In this document: piece by piece, positions 16,876 through 27,400 of the stretch | Layout: the number at the start of each line of letters is the position of its first letter | Position numbering within the stretch: the stretch's first letter is position 1 | IMG/VR virus record: IMGVR_UViG_3300032116_000108 | Span: 1-64,000 of that record | DNA from: a virus | Direction: 5' to 3' (one strand) | DNA length: 64,000 nucleotides | Translations under genes and position numbers: made by a program | Notes under the pieces: generated by a model | Told to the model about the DNA's origin: nothing | The model's input: only the letters and a program-made list of their open reading frames with translations | The model's database searches: none

Positions 16876-19865
16876 TATCCACAATTAATTTGTACGTCCA
16901 AACCAATATATAATTTGATTTGTTTATTATTGAAATCATCATAACAACTAGAATTACTTATTATAAGATTTCCTCCCGATAAATAGTAATTTAAACCGTC
17001 TTGGTATAATAATTCTAATTTATCGTCGATTGCATTTATTATATCATAATAAGTTAAAGGTAAACCTGTAGTTAAATTTGAGGCATTTTGACCATATCCT
17101 GTATAAAATTTTTCCAATATTAAACTTTGCTCAGTATTTGTCAAAATATCTTTTAATCTTAAATCAACATACCAATCAGACAAGATCGTATTAAAATTAC
17201 ATTGGTTTGTTGTATAACCACTACTTGTTATTAATTGGTTTATTTTATTATTTAATACAGTTGCCGGATTAAAACTCGGTATATTACATGTTGTTGTTTG
17301 ATCAATACAATCATACGTAAATGGCTCTCCATTATATTCACATGGAGGACATATACTTTCAATAAATGAACACCCTCTTTGTCTTCTCCAAACTACTTTT
17401 TGTCTGTGAAATGCCGAATTATCCATTTTTTGTCCCGTCATCCACAACGCTGTTGCAGGAACAAATTGTTCCACAAGTCTAACCCAATAATCACCTAACC
17501 CAAGTGTATAATCTATCATTTTTTGATAAGTGTAATTATTTGTTGGTATATTTACAGTTTGTTGTGATTGAAGATATTTCCAAAAAATAGACTGTAGAGT
17601 TGGATACCCTCCTGTTTTACCATCAGATATTGTTTGTCTATTTCTAACATTAATCATGTTATTATAAAAAGTTTGAGCAAACTCAAAAAATGTTTTTTCT
17701 TTTGGTTTTGGGTTTATAACTGTCCAATCGTTTAAACCTGGTGATGGATAATTACCGGACAACCCACTATTCGGTATAGGGTAATTATATTGTACTGAAG
17801 TATTCCATACATCGTATGTCAATCCTTGTCCCATATTTAAATATAACTCCATGTTTTTACTATTTATAACTAACCTATCATCACTAGTTTCATAAAGTGT
17901 CGATCCAAGACCATTAGTATATTTTCGTCTACCAACCTCATCTTTTCTCCAAGATTTTTTGTTATCAATAGTCCTATATAAATTATATCCAAGTTCCATA
18001 TATGGAAAATTTTCAAACCTATCTAAATATTCTTTTCCATATGTAAATGGAGCCAGTTTAGTCCTAACAATAGATGGTGTTACCGTAAAATTAGATAACT
18101 CAAAATCAACCACTTCCTGAGATCTATGTTGTGGTGTTACTTCAAACCAACCAGATCCTTTTTGGAAATAATAATCTGCAGTAAAAATAGGAACTTCGGG
18201 GTAACCCGTAATTAAATTTATTGGGTAATCTGTTTCATCTATTATGGTACTTTGTATAAACCCGTCAGTAGTAAACGCAGTGTATTTTACACCTCTAATT
18301 TTAAAAGTGTTGTTTGAATCTAAAGAAGGTCTTGTAAAAAACTTAGTACCTCCAGAAATTGTCGCATATTGGGAATCAAAATCTTCAATAGGGATTCTAC
18401 TATCGGCCAAATAAATGTACTCGTTAAATTCTATTAATTGTTCGGGAGCACCAATAAATCTTAAAATATATTCAATTGATTTTCTAGTACCTTTAGATCT
18501 AAAAAGATATGAAGCATTTAAAATTAAATTTCTATAAAACTGGTAGTTTAATTCTTGTGGTGTTTTTTGAACGGCCTGTCCCGAATAAATTTGTTCTTTT
18601 GATGTTGTAAAAATAGAATTCATTAAATCATCGTTAGTTATTGGTGTTGTTTTAGTATCAAACCCTAAAGTGTTTGCTAAATTCACTAACAACTGTGAGG
18701 GTATATCGTTACTCACTTTATAATTAACCGATGTCATATACGCTAAAGAATCAATAAACTTTTTTGTTTCATCAAAACTTCTTCCGTATAACTGTAATAC
18801 TTTTTCTACTTTTTGATCGTTAGTATCAAATTCTTTTATAGATCCTGAAGTTAAAAATCTACTTATTAAATTGGTTCTGTAGCTATCAATATTTTCCGTT
18901 ATATTACTTAAATCTTGTAAGTATGTCTCAAAATTATTGCTGAATATATCTAAATTCCAAAGTCCGTCTAACCCCCATGATAATTTTTGTGAATACATAG
19001 TTAACTCTCCGTTATCATCATATTCAGGATATTCGTAAACAGAAGTATATAATGGAAAACTTTGTCTATTAAGAATATATTTTTCAACATAATCAAAATT
19101 TGTATTAAATATTTCTTCTGTTTTTTCATCATTTGGTTTTATGATTAAAGTATCCGTTGTTGCGGTTTGTGAAGAAAAGGGGTTACCTTCAACAATAAAA
19201 CTTAAAGTTCCCGCACTTATAAATGTCGATGGTGTAAAATCAAGTACCTTATATTGTGTGTTTAAATTTGAAACGTATAAAGAGAATTTTGTATAATTTA
19301 CTTTAAGATTTCTATATTCACTAACTTTTATTGGTCTTGTTGCTAGATTCGATGTTGCGTTTATAGAGTAATCAATATCGAATGGGTTTTTTATTAATGA
19401 AATGTTTATATCAAAACTAGTTTCATTTTCAATACTATCGTATTGTATATTAAAAGCGGTGTTTCCCGTAAACTGTGAAAAATTTTTAAAATCTACTTGT
19501 AATGCTGCGGGAAAATTACTTATAATTTTTGTAATAGATGAAGAAATTCTTTTACTAAAAGACCCATATAGTGAAAAACTAGTTACTTGTGATAAATCAA
19601 AGTTTGGTACTACTTGAAAGTTCTTTTCAACAAGTAATTTGCTTTGCTCTATATTATCAATTTTTAATGTTTCAAGGGTGTATGGTTGTGAAAAAACCCC
19701 AAGAGAAAAACTTCTATTTACTTTTTCAAAAGATGATGTTGTAAATTGAAAATTACCTTGGGTTAATCCTCCGCCATCCACGACTTGAAATCCGACTAAA
19801 TTGTCGGAAAAAGTTGCAGAACCTGTGGCTGCAATTGGTGGACATAAAAATTTAGTTTTAGCCAT
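16875..19865 (-). CDS. Large baseplate/tail protein
   Basis: This 996-aa protein is not assigned with certainty. Around residues 440-495 it has YRNLILNASYLFRSKGTR followed by KSIEYILRFIGAPEQLIEF. Similar 'KGTRKAIEFLLRFIG' segments occur in baseplate proteins at the tail-fibre attachment level (P2 gpI-like and large T4-like wedge proteins). The N-terminal 300 residues are beta-rich. The C-terminus contains paired Cys (SICPPCEY, DCIDQTTTC). The stop overlaps the next start as TAATG at both ends of the gene, so it is translated as part of a coupled run. A wedge or fibre-attachment role is inferred from motif and position. Confidence 0.55.
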   Translation of the reverse strand: MAKTKFLCPPIAATGSATFSDNLVGFQVVDGGGLTQGNFQFTTSSFEKVNRSFSLGVFSQPYTLETLKIDNIEQSKLLVEKNFQVVPNFDLSQVTSFSLYGSFSKRISSSITKIISNFPAALQVDFKNFSQFTGNTAFNIQYDSIENETSFDINISLIKNPFDIDYSINATSNLATRPIKVSEYRNLKVNYTKFSLYVSNLNTQYKVLDFTPSTFISAGTLSFIVEGNPFSSQTATTDTLIIKPNDEKTEEIFNTNFDYVEKYILNRQSFPLYTSVYEYPEYDDNGELTMYSQKLSWGLDGLWNLDIFSNNFETYLQDLSNITENIDSYRTNLISRFLTSGSIKEFDTNDQKVEKVLQLYGRSFDETKKFIDSLAYMTSVNYKVSNDIPSQLLVNLANTLGFDTKTTPITNDDLMNSIFTTSKEQIYSGQAVQKTPQELNYQFYRNLILNASYLFRSKGTRKSIEYILRFIGAPEQLIEFNEYIYLADSRIPIEDFDSQYATISGGTKFFTRPSLDSNNTFKIRGVKYTAFTTDGFIQSTIIDETDYPINLITGYPEVPIFTADYYFQKGSGWFEVTPQHRSQEVVDFELSNFTVTPSIVRTKLAPFTYGKEYLDRFENFPYMELGYNLYRTIDNKKSWRKDEVGRRKYTNGLGSTLYETSDDRLVINSKNMELYLNMGQGLTYDVWNTSVQYNYPIPNSGLSGNYPSPGLNDWTVINPKPKEKTFFEFAQTFYNNMINVRNRQTISDGKTGGYPTLQSIFWKYLQSQQTVNIPTNNYTYQKMIDYTLGLGDYWVRLVEQFVPATALWMTGQKMDNSAFHRQKVVWRRQRGCSFIESICPPCEYNGEPFTYDCIDQTTTCNIPSFNPATVLNNKINQLITSSGYTTNQCNFNTILSDWYVDLRLKDILTNTEQSLILEKFYTGYGQNASNLTTGLPLTYYDIINAIDDKLELLYQDGLNYYLSGGNLIISNSSCYDDFNNKQIKLYIGLDVQINCG

Positions 19866-20773
19866 TAAGTAATTATATTTGTAAAGTTTTTAGTAAAATC
19901 AATATTACTACCTCTATCTTGTCTAACTTCGTATAGTAATTCGTTGAAATTATCCCTAACTTCAAATAAGTTATATTGTTTATATATGTTTCCTGCCCTA
20001 TCATATAAAGTATAAATCCCGTCATCGATACTTTTAGTTTGATTACCATAAAGAGCAATACCTAAAGTATCTAAGTCATACTCTCCTATTTCTATATCTA
20101 CAGATATTGGATTGAAAAAAGTATTTGTTATAATAATATTTTGATTGGGTTGTCCTATAAATGGGGTTGCGTTTGGTTTATTTGTAGGTGAAGATGATGG
20201 TGATAACGTACAAAATATTAAATTACTACCCGTTTCAACATATCTATATCTTAAAGTTTTTTGAGAACTATTAACCTGATCTGTTAGTGTCGGTTCACAA
20301 AAAAATGAAGATGTTATAATTCTAAAAAAGTTAGGAATTTTACTTCCGTCATTATTCAAATATTCTACTCTGTAACCAACAAGTCCTTGATTAACGAATT
20401 TGTTTCTAAAATTTTGAGGTACATTACTTATATCCACTATAATCCCTTTAACGTTTGGTAAGGCGGATAGAGTACCACAATCGCTAATTCTCGTTCTTAT
20501 TTGTGCAGGTCTTAAATAAACCGTGTAAACACCTATCGCGTTAAACTCTTCTGCTGGTAGTTTTAAATTATATAAACCACCTAACACTTCAATATTAGTA
20601 TTACCACCTGTGTTTCCATTATGGAAATAAGGTGTTAAAATTTGTGTTGAGTTTAATTTTTTAAGCGTAAAGTTTGCTGTAACATCTCTAGACGGAGTAT
20701 AATGTAAAATTATCTCTACGTCTGCTGGTGAAACGTCTGCGGGTCTTATTGTACCATATGAACCAAGTGCCAT
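19865..20773 (-). CDS. Hypothetical tail/baseplate protein, 302 aa
   Basis: Not recognised. It begins MALGSYGTIRPADVSPADVE and is beta-rich with a few isolated Cys and a Ser/Pro-rich loop (LSPSSSPTNKPN). There is no membrane segment. It starts a coupled run with the 996-aa protein (TAATG at 19865) and has an exact TATTTATA box 12 nt upstream. Its size and location between baseplate-type proteins suggest a structural wedge component. Confidence 0.5.
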   Translation of the reverse strand: MALGSYGTIRPADVSPADVEIILHYTPSRDVTANFTLKKLNSTQILTPYFHNGNTGGNTNIEVLGGLYNLKLPAEEFNAIGVYTVYLRPAQIRTRISDCGTLSALPNVKGIIVDISNVPQNFRNKFVNQGLVGYRVEYLNNDGSKIPNFFRIITSSFFCEPTLTDQVNSSQKTLRYRYVETGSNLIFCTLSPSSSPTNKPNATPFIGQPNQNIIITNTFFNPISVDIEIGEYDLDTLGIALYGNQTKSIDDGIYTLYDRAGNIYKQYNLFEVRDNFNELLYEVRQDRGSNIDFTKNFTNIIT

Positions 20774-20785
20774 ATTTTTTTTATT

Positions 20786-20793
20786 TATAAATA
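20786..20793 (-). promoter_or_regulatory. TATTTATA box before the 302-aa gene
   Basis: Exact match in minus sense, 12 nt from the ATG at 20773. Confidence 0.4.
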
Positions 20794-20809
20794 GTTTATG
20801 TCCCTTTTT

Positions 20810-21892
20810 TTAGGTGGTGTTAATTTTAAAAAAACCATAACCATACCTTTGTAAATCCCCTACATTATCCACCTCACCAAGTCTTTGTGTGTATTCAAAA
20901 GGAGAGTATTTACCTCTTTCTACAAAAACGTCTGTCTGAACTTCAGGCGCCATAACAAAATCTAAAAGTAATTCGTCTTTTGTTAATCCAGATGATGCTA
21001 AATCATTAATAGTAAACCCTGATGACTCAAAAGAAAAGAAAGTCGTCCCACTAAAATAATCTATATAGTGTATTCCATCGATAGTGTATGCTATATAATC
21101 AGCCTCAATTTCATCAACAACACCAATACTATTATCACTTATTTGTACAAAAAAACCAGGAATGTATTCTTGTGGTCCCCATAACCTAAGAAGTCTCAAC
21201 TTAGATTTTGTCTTACCTACAATATTAAAAGGTACTTGTGTGTAGTTACTTGATACATGATATTGAGCATCATTAACAGAATCACCTGTAAAAATGTAGT
21301 TATATGAAATTGGTATCCCTGACCAAGACCCACCTTGTTGTGTAAAAAAAACTTCACCTAATTGGTTATCTATGGTTACTCCCGTAAATGGTAAAAAGAC
21401 TGGTTTTTGAATAGTTGTTAACCCAAAAGGATTTAATTGTGATAATGTAATAATATAATTACCTGGTGAGTTTTGATACGTGTGTGATTGTTGCCCATTA
21501 CTTGTAGATAATTGCCCTGATACGGATCCGTCTCCCCAATCTATTGTGTAATTAGCTAACTGCAAGTAACTGTTGAACACAAAAGAACTTGAATTATAAA
21601 CGGTTACAGTATACGGGTTTTGACTATTACCTGAAATGACAAAATTTCCAACAATATCTTTTTGATCAATAAAACCACTAAACTCAGAATAATAACCAAT
21701 ATCATTATATGACTGATTTAAAATAATAGGTATAGTTAAACCAGTTAAATATGAATTACCATTAGTTCCTCCACTAACTATTTCAGTCATAGATGAATAA
21801 ACCCCAAAATCTACTCCATTATATGTTTCTTCAAAAATATCAGTTTTAAGAAACTCAGGACTAATTCTATATTTTAAAAAACTATTAGACAT
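20810..21892 (-). CDS. PKD-domain structural protein
   Basis: This 360-aa protein contains a PKD-type Ig fold at about residues 110-170: NYTIDWGDGSVSGQL followed by SHTYQNSPGNYIITL. The W-GDG turn and H-x-Y strand are the hallmark of PKD domains, common in surface proteins of Bacteroidota and in phage tails. The regions on both sides are beta-rich without known families. The gene overlaps the 297-aa gene upstream by TAATG at 21892, so it is translated together with the following baseplate-type genes. Probably a minor tail component. Confidence 0.6.
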   Translation of the reverse strand: MSNSFLKYRISPEFLKTDIFEETYNGVDFGVYSSMTEIVSGGTNGNSYLTGLTIPIILNQSYNDIGYYSEFSGFIDQKDIVGNFVISGNSQNPYTVTVYNSSSFVFNSYLQLANYTIDWGDGSVSGQLSTSNGQQSHTYQNSPGNYIITLSQLNPFGLTTIQKPVFLPFTGVTIDNQLGEVFFTQQGGSWSGIPISYNYIFTGDSVNDAQYHVSSNYTQVPFNIVGKTKSKLRLLRLWGPQEYIPGFFVQISDNSIGVVDEIEADYIAYTIDGIHYIDYFSGTTFFSFESSGFTINDLASSGLTKDELLLDFVMAPEVQTDVFVERGKYSPFEYTQRLGEVDNVGDLQRYGYGFFKINTT

Positions 21893-22785
21893 TATGGGTT
21901 AACGTATTCATACCATTTTATGGGTTCGTTAGTAGTTCCAACCCTTATTGTTGTGTTATTGTTTTCTTGAAAAACAACGTACTCATTTGTGTCGTAATCC
22001 AATTTATATTTCAAATAGAAATATATTTCTTGTTCCAAGTTTAACATGTTTATCCCTGAAAAATCGGACTGTGGTTTATTTATCATTCTTATAAATTCAC
22101 CTTTTTTTGCGTTAAAGAATTTTACTGAACAATATATTTCATTTGTAAGTAAGTAATCTTTATTTTTTAACCAGTATAAAAAATAACCCTCCTTATCTTT
22201 TCCTATTGAATCTAAAATAAATTTTGGTTTTTTTACTTCAACATTTGTTTGATTAGCCACGGGACCTATTGTGCCCGGTTCTTTAAGTCCTTGTTGTGTT
22301 GGTATAATAACGGTAAATAATAACAATTGATTTTGTGAATTATTTGTATCATAAAAATCTAATTTAAAAAAACTACCCTTAAATGAATTAGCAAAATAAT
22401 ATATTTCGGCATCTGTAAAACTGGCATTTTCATAATCTGTTGCCCAATTGTTAATAGTAGAAGCAGTGACATTTGTTAAAAAATCAAAAAAGTAAAACTC
22501 ATAATTTATAGAAGTTTCTATATTTGGTACGGTTACCGGTAATGTTACTTGTACACCTGATGGTAAAGTTGTTGTTATAACACTACTAATTAATTGGGTA
22601 TAAGCCGAATGTGAAAACTTAGTAGTGTCTAAATCAACTATGGGATTAATTAACTTATTTTTTATTTCTGTTTCATATTTTTGTATGGCATTATCTCTAC
22701 CCTCAAAATCGAAATTCATATCAATAGGGATATTAATATATTTACTATTACTTGATATTGAAAATCTATAATTACTCACACCCAT
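21892..22785 (-). CDS. Hypothetical tail protein, 297 aa
   Basis: Not recognised. The N-terminus MGVSNYRFSISSNSKYINIP leads into an alpha/beta region, and the C-terminus reads EPIKWYEYVNP. It overlaps the upstream 569-aa gene by 14 nt and the downstream PKD gene by TAATG. Placement in this coupled series is the only functional hint. Confidence 0.5.
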   Translation of the reverse strand: MGVSNYRFSISSNSKYINIPIDMNFDFEGRDNAIQKYETEIKNKLINPIVDLDTTKFSHSAYTQLISSVITTTLPSGVQVTLPVTVPNIETSINYEFYFFDFLTNVTASTINNWATDYENASFTDAEIYYFANSFKGSFFKLDFYDTNNSQNQLLLFTVIIPTQQGLKEPGTIGPVANQTNVEVKKPKFILDSIGKDKEGYFLYWLKNKDYLLTNEIYCSVKFFNAKKGEFIRMINKPQSDFSGINMLNLEQEIYFYLKYKLDYDTNEYVVFQENNNTTIRVGTTNEPIKWYEYVNP

Positions 22786-24481
22786 CTACTTCTATTGGAT
22801 TTATTAGTATTGTATCAATTGTTTCAGTGTTTCTAAATACAGGGTGATGTAAAAATACTATATTTTTATATGGATAATGTGCCCCATTTACAAACGGTAC
22901 ATTCAATCCGTTTCCATCATTATCAATAAACCCATAATCATAGATATCTCTCCATATGAATTTCTCAAAATAGTTAGAGTAATAAGCATAAAATGGAGCG
23001 TTGTCAATCTCATCTATACCTGATCTTTCTTGGTAATCACTAAAAACCCTTACAGGTACACTATAATGTGGTTTATATAAGTAACCTGAAGGATATTGTG
23101 GGGCATTTATTGTTTGGTCATCTAAAAAAATATTAGGATTATAAGAGTATTTGTGATATATAGGTGAAAGTATTTTTTCTATTTGTTCAATATTATTATA
23201 TTCGCAAAAATCACCTTTTATCACATCCCCATCATTTAAAAGTTTGTTATAGTAAAATGTTTGGTTGGACCTATTATATGAATCAACAAAAATGTTATCT
23301 TTATTATCTGTTGAGTTATGATTCCACCAATTATCATAAGAGTCTTTTGAAAAGTTAAACTCCCATCCAACATCAATTGCCCTTGTTCCGTTACCGCTAG
23401 GTTGGTTAAACCAACCCATATATCCTCTATTAACTATAGTAATAAACAATTCAGTAATTGGCCTACCATTACAATCGAGTAAATTCTCAATATCTATGTC
23501 CGAATTTACAGAAAACCCATAAGTTTGAGACCCGTCTTTTACTGAAATTCTTTGAACACTATTTGGTGTTAGACCTGAAAATTCTAATTTTTTCTTTATT
23601 GGAAATGGGTTATTTTCATACCCACTATTAACTAAAAAAATGTCTTTTGGTGTTTTTAAAATCTTATGAAGTCTAACATAATAGTTAGATGTTGTTTCTG
23701 CAATATTAGAAATATCTGTCACTCTTTTAAAGTTGCCAACTCTTCCTGATACAATATCACTTGTATTAAATTTTAAATTGTATATTGCAAATACTCTTTT
23801 TTCTGATCTATAAGTTCCGTCACCTAAAGAATATACACTATATAAATCTTTATTGTTAATTGATATATTTAATTTAACGTAATCATTTTCTTTCAAATTG
23901 TGATCGGTGGCACAGTAAAAGAAAACTAATGATTTTCCATCTATGGTTCCTGTATCTATAACAAAAGGTATCCCTTCACTTACTGAAAATGTGTTATTTA
24001 CACCAAACTTTTCACTATAATATGTCATAGTTTGAGCGGTAGTACTACTATACGCATAACTAGTATAAACACCCCAATTATATGTTGTTGCACTTTTAGA
24101 AACAAAATCAATATGTGAAGTAACTGCTAAATTTCTTATAAAAGAAAACTCATCATATTGAGGATATCCTTTCCATACATTAGTATTTACTGAATTTGCT
24201 GGATCTAAATAATATAAATTATTTTTAAACGGCGCATAATTAGTTTTTCCTGAAATTGAGTTATCAAATATGTTTATAATTTTACCACTTATTCTAAATA
24301 TAGATGAGTTTTGTCTTTCAAAATCAAAAATTTGTGGTAAATCTACAAGTGTACTTCTATCTCCTTGGACATAGTTTCTGTAATTACTTTGTAGGTTTAA
24401 AGGTATTTGTTGTGGAGTTATTGTACTACCGGCAAATCTTTTATTACCTAAAATGTATGATATTTTTTTTTCTCCACTCAT
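22772..24481 (-). CDS. Hypothetical tail protein, 569 aa
   Basis: Not recognised. The product is aromatic-rich (many Tyr, Phe and Asn) and beta-rich, with no membrane segment or Cys pairs. It begins MSGEKKISYILGNKRFAG. Its start overlaps the stop of the 2101-aa tail protein as TAATG. Genes of this size between a giant tail protein and PKD or SprB proteins are likely baseplate periphery or fibre-connector proteins. Confidence 0.5.
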   Translation of the reverse strand: MSGEKKISYILGNKRFAGSTITPQQIPLNLQSNYRNYVQGDRSTLVDLPQIFDFERQNSSIFRISGKIINIFDNSISGKTNYAPFKNNLYYLDPANSVNTNVWKGYPQYDEFSFIRNLAVTSHIDFVSKSATTYNWGVYTSYAYSSTTAQTMTYYSEKFGVNNTFSVSEGIPFVIDTGTIDGKSLVFFYCATDHNLKENDYVKLNISINNKDLYSVYSLGDGTYRSEKRVFAIYNLKFNTSDIVSGRVGNFKRVTDISNIAETTSNYYVRLHKILKTPKDIFLVNSGYENNPFPIKKKLEFSGLTPNSVQRISVKDGSQTYGFSVNSDIDIENLLDCNGRPITELFITIVNRGYMGWFNQPSGNGTRAIDVGWEFNFSKDSYDNWWNHNSTDNKDNIFVDSYNRSNQTFYYNKLLNDGDVIKGDFCEYNNIEQIEKILSPIYHKYSYNPNIFLDDQTINAPQYPSGYLYKPHYSVPVRVFSDYQERSGIDEIDNAPFYAYYSNYFEKFIWRDIYDYGFIDNDGNGLNVPFVNGAHYPYKNIVFLHHPVFRNTETIDTILINPIEVDGCE

Positions 24482-27400
24482 TACTCTTGACCTACTATAT
24501 ATTTTGATATGTACCTGTTCATTGCACTTTTTCCTTTATTTAAACCAAAATAAAAATGATAAGGGGCGCCAACAATAAAAGAATCAGTCGCTTGATTTTG
24601 CGAAGGTACCGGTGTTGGTTGTCCGTTATTATCATAGTTTATAATGTATCCGGTATTATTACCGTTAGTTGCTTGAAAATATGGTATCCCGTTAAATGAC
24701 ATTGTTTGGTAATTTACCGAATATAAATTATTAGTTGTTTGTAAATCAGTATTCCAATCATTTAATTCGGATCCAAATATTGTTGGTGCGGGTTGTGGGT
24801 CGCTGGGTGTTGATGCTTGTGGGTCAACTTTTCTCCATTTGTAAAAAGGTACTTCTTGTGTTTTTGGATAAGGTATTAATTGTTGTACATTTCCAAAAGT
24901 ATTAATTCCAGGGGTAAGAAGTATCCTATTTTCAGTATTAGCACTAAAGAAAATTCCAATTAATGCACTTCCTTGAGAATCTAAATATATATCAAAATCA
25001 TCATAAAATTGATCATTAAATGGTACTATACCGTACTCTGAATTTATACTGAATAATTGTGCTAAATCTCCGTCTATTCTATTTTCACTTCTACTAAATA
25101 TAGTATTAATTGAAGCATCTCCAGACCCTATAAGCCTTTGTCCGTTAGTTGAACTAAGTAATCTTGATAAAATAAAAAATAAAAGTATATCTGAAGTTTC
25201 ATTAAATGATGTGGATTTTATAGTTTCTATTAAATAACCTTCAAGTTCAGGATTAAAACATATTTCTTTCGCAAATTGATCTCTAGCCCCTAAATCCATT
25301 ATTGTTGTTGGGAAATGGATATTTCTTTTATTCATTCCTTTAAACTTAGGTTCAGCATCAACCCATGTTATTGTTGTGGTGTCAAAATATTTAGGTTTTT
25401 GACCTATGAAACCATTTGTTATATTATATGGTGTTGCCCTATAGAAATAACCGTTATAGTCTTCGTTGTAGTAAACAGGCCCCTGATCGCTGTAAAAAGT
25501 ATCTTTTGATCCGCAGTGTATTCTTTTTGTTGGGTTTCCTTGTATATCAAATATTGTTTGTTTTTTTATTGGAAACATGTATAGACTTCCGTTGACCCAA
25601 TTATTTTGAAATACGTGACTTATAACTCCTCTACATGCTGCGTATGTGAATCTGAATCTAGCCTTCCATTCGGCAAAAAAATTAATGTCTTTTTTAATAC
25701 TCTCAACTTTAAAAAATGGTTCTTGTACGAAATAATAACAACCACCAATCACTCTTTGTGTTGATAAACTTGTATCTTCATTTGTTAGACATGGGTCTGA
25801 AACAGAAAAAGAGGTTCCTTGTCCAACATAACAATCAAGTGGCTTTAAACCCTCACAGGTTAAAGTATTAAGAATCGCATCATTAACTTGACTTGAGTTA
25901 TCATCAGCAAAATCTTGAAAATTATTAGTAGTATCTGTTTGTTGATTTATTTGGTAAGTAAGACCTTCTAAAATTCCTTGATCTGAAATTCTATATATTG
26001 CAAAATTATCATTTAAGAAAAGTGAATAAGAAGTGTTTCCATTAACTTCTGTCGTAGTCGATGTTGGTAATCTGTCGCTTCTAAATACTAATCTAGTTTT
26101 ATTTGTCATTATAGTGTCTGTCAAATAGTCCATATGATATGCCGGCGAAAATATTCTCACAAATGTTAGGGGATCGACTAAATTAACCCTTTCTCCTGGG
26201 CTTTTTGTTGATGCCAAAAAAGTGGATCCTTCAACAATACCTTGTTTAAAAACAGGTGTACCATTGTTAGGGTCGGTATAGATTGGTCCCACGTTATCTG
26301 GAGGATCTCCTTGTGTCCATTGAACCCCTATGGTATTACTACCTTGTGTCCATTGATAACTAACCAAAGTCTCTCTTCCTAATCCATTTGTAAAGTCCCC
26401 AATATTATATATATCATTAGGAAATGCGACGTGTGAAACTCTAGATTTATCAGTAGAGTTATAATATTTTAATGAATTATTTGTAAATGCGCTCCAAGGT
26501 TGTGTTATGTTAAAATTATTATACGGTCTGTGGTACAAAACAGGGTTTGTATTATTTATAACATCGTGACTTTCAGGCGTGATTCCACCTGTATACCATT
26601 GTGAGTTTGAAATTCCTTGTTCTTGCCATGCCAAATTTGTTGTTGATGGTCCCGTTAATCCTTGTTGCCATTGTGGAAAATTTGGTTGTACGGGTATATT
26701 CAAATAATAGTCTCCTTTTATTTTTAAAGTACTACCTATTAAAGGAGATAAATCATATTCGATTGTTTGTTTTTGTGTGTATGGATCAACCCCTCTAGTT
26801 AATATTAAAATTTCTTTATTATAGAAATTTTCAAAAAAGAATTTTGGGTAAGCATTAAATCCTGAGGCAACATTTCTCCAATAACTTAAAGGATCGGCGT
26901 TTGATATAGTTCCTGTTTCTGATAAACTTCCGTCTGTTCCTATTTTTGCAAAATTTAGTCTTTGGGTATTATTTGCACTATTGAAGCTAAAATTCCCACC
27001 AACATAATAACCTCCATTTGGATCTTCTTTTATTGTATTTACTGATGTTCCCCAATCATTTCCAGCATCGAAAGTGGGATCAATTGATCCGTCTTGATTA
27101 ATTTTTAAAATGTTAGTCCTATCAAGTGCGGCAAAAACACCACCAATCAATATTTGATTATTACTATCAATTTCCACACTTCTTATTTCAGATAGTGCGG
27201 TAAAATCTTGTAAATTCTGTTGTAATTCTGTGAAAATATTAAATAAAGTATCCACAATACCTGTCGGTGTTATCCTTACTAATTTTTGTATATTTGAATC
27301 CCCTCTAAACTTCGTCATTTTACCTCCGACAAGTATATTGTCATTAGCATCTACTTTTACAATTTTTACTTCTCCCACAAACCCATTTGGTTCACCAGGA

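Noticed and set aside
24304-24507. Small plus-strand frames opposite tail genes
   Set aside because: Highly hydrophobic or Leu/Phe-rich antisense readings of AT-rich beta-protein genes, without conserved patterns or leaders.
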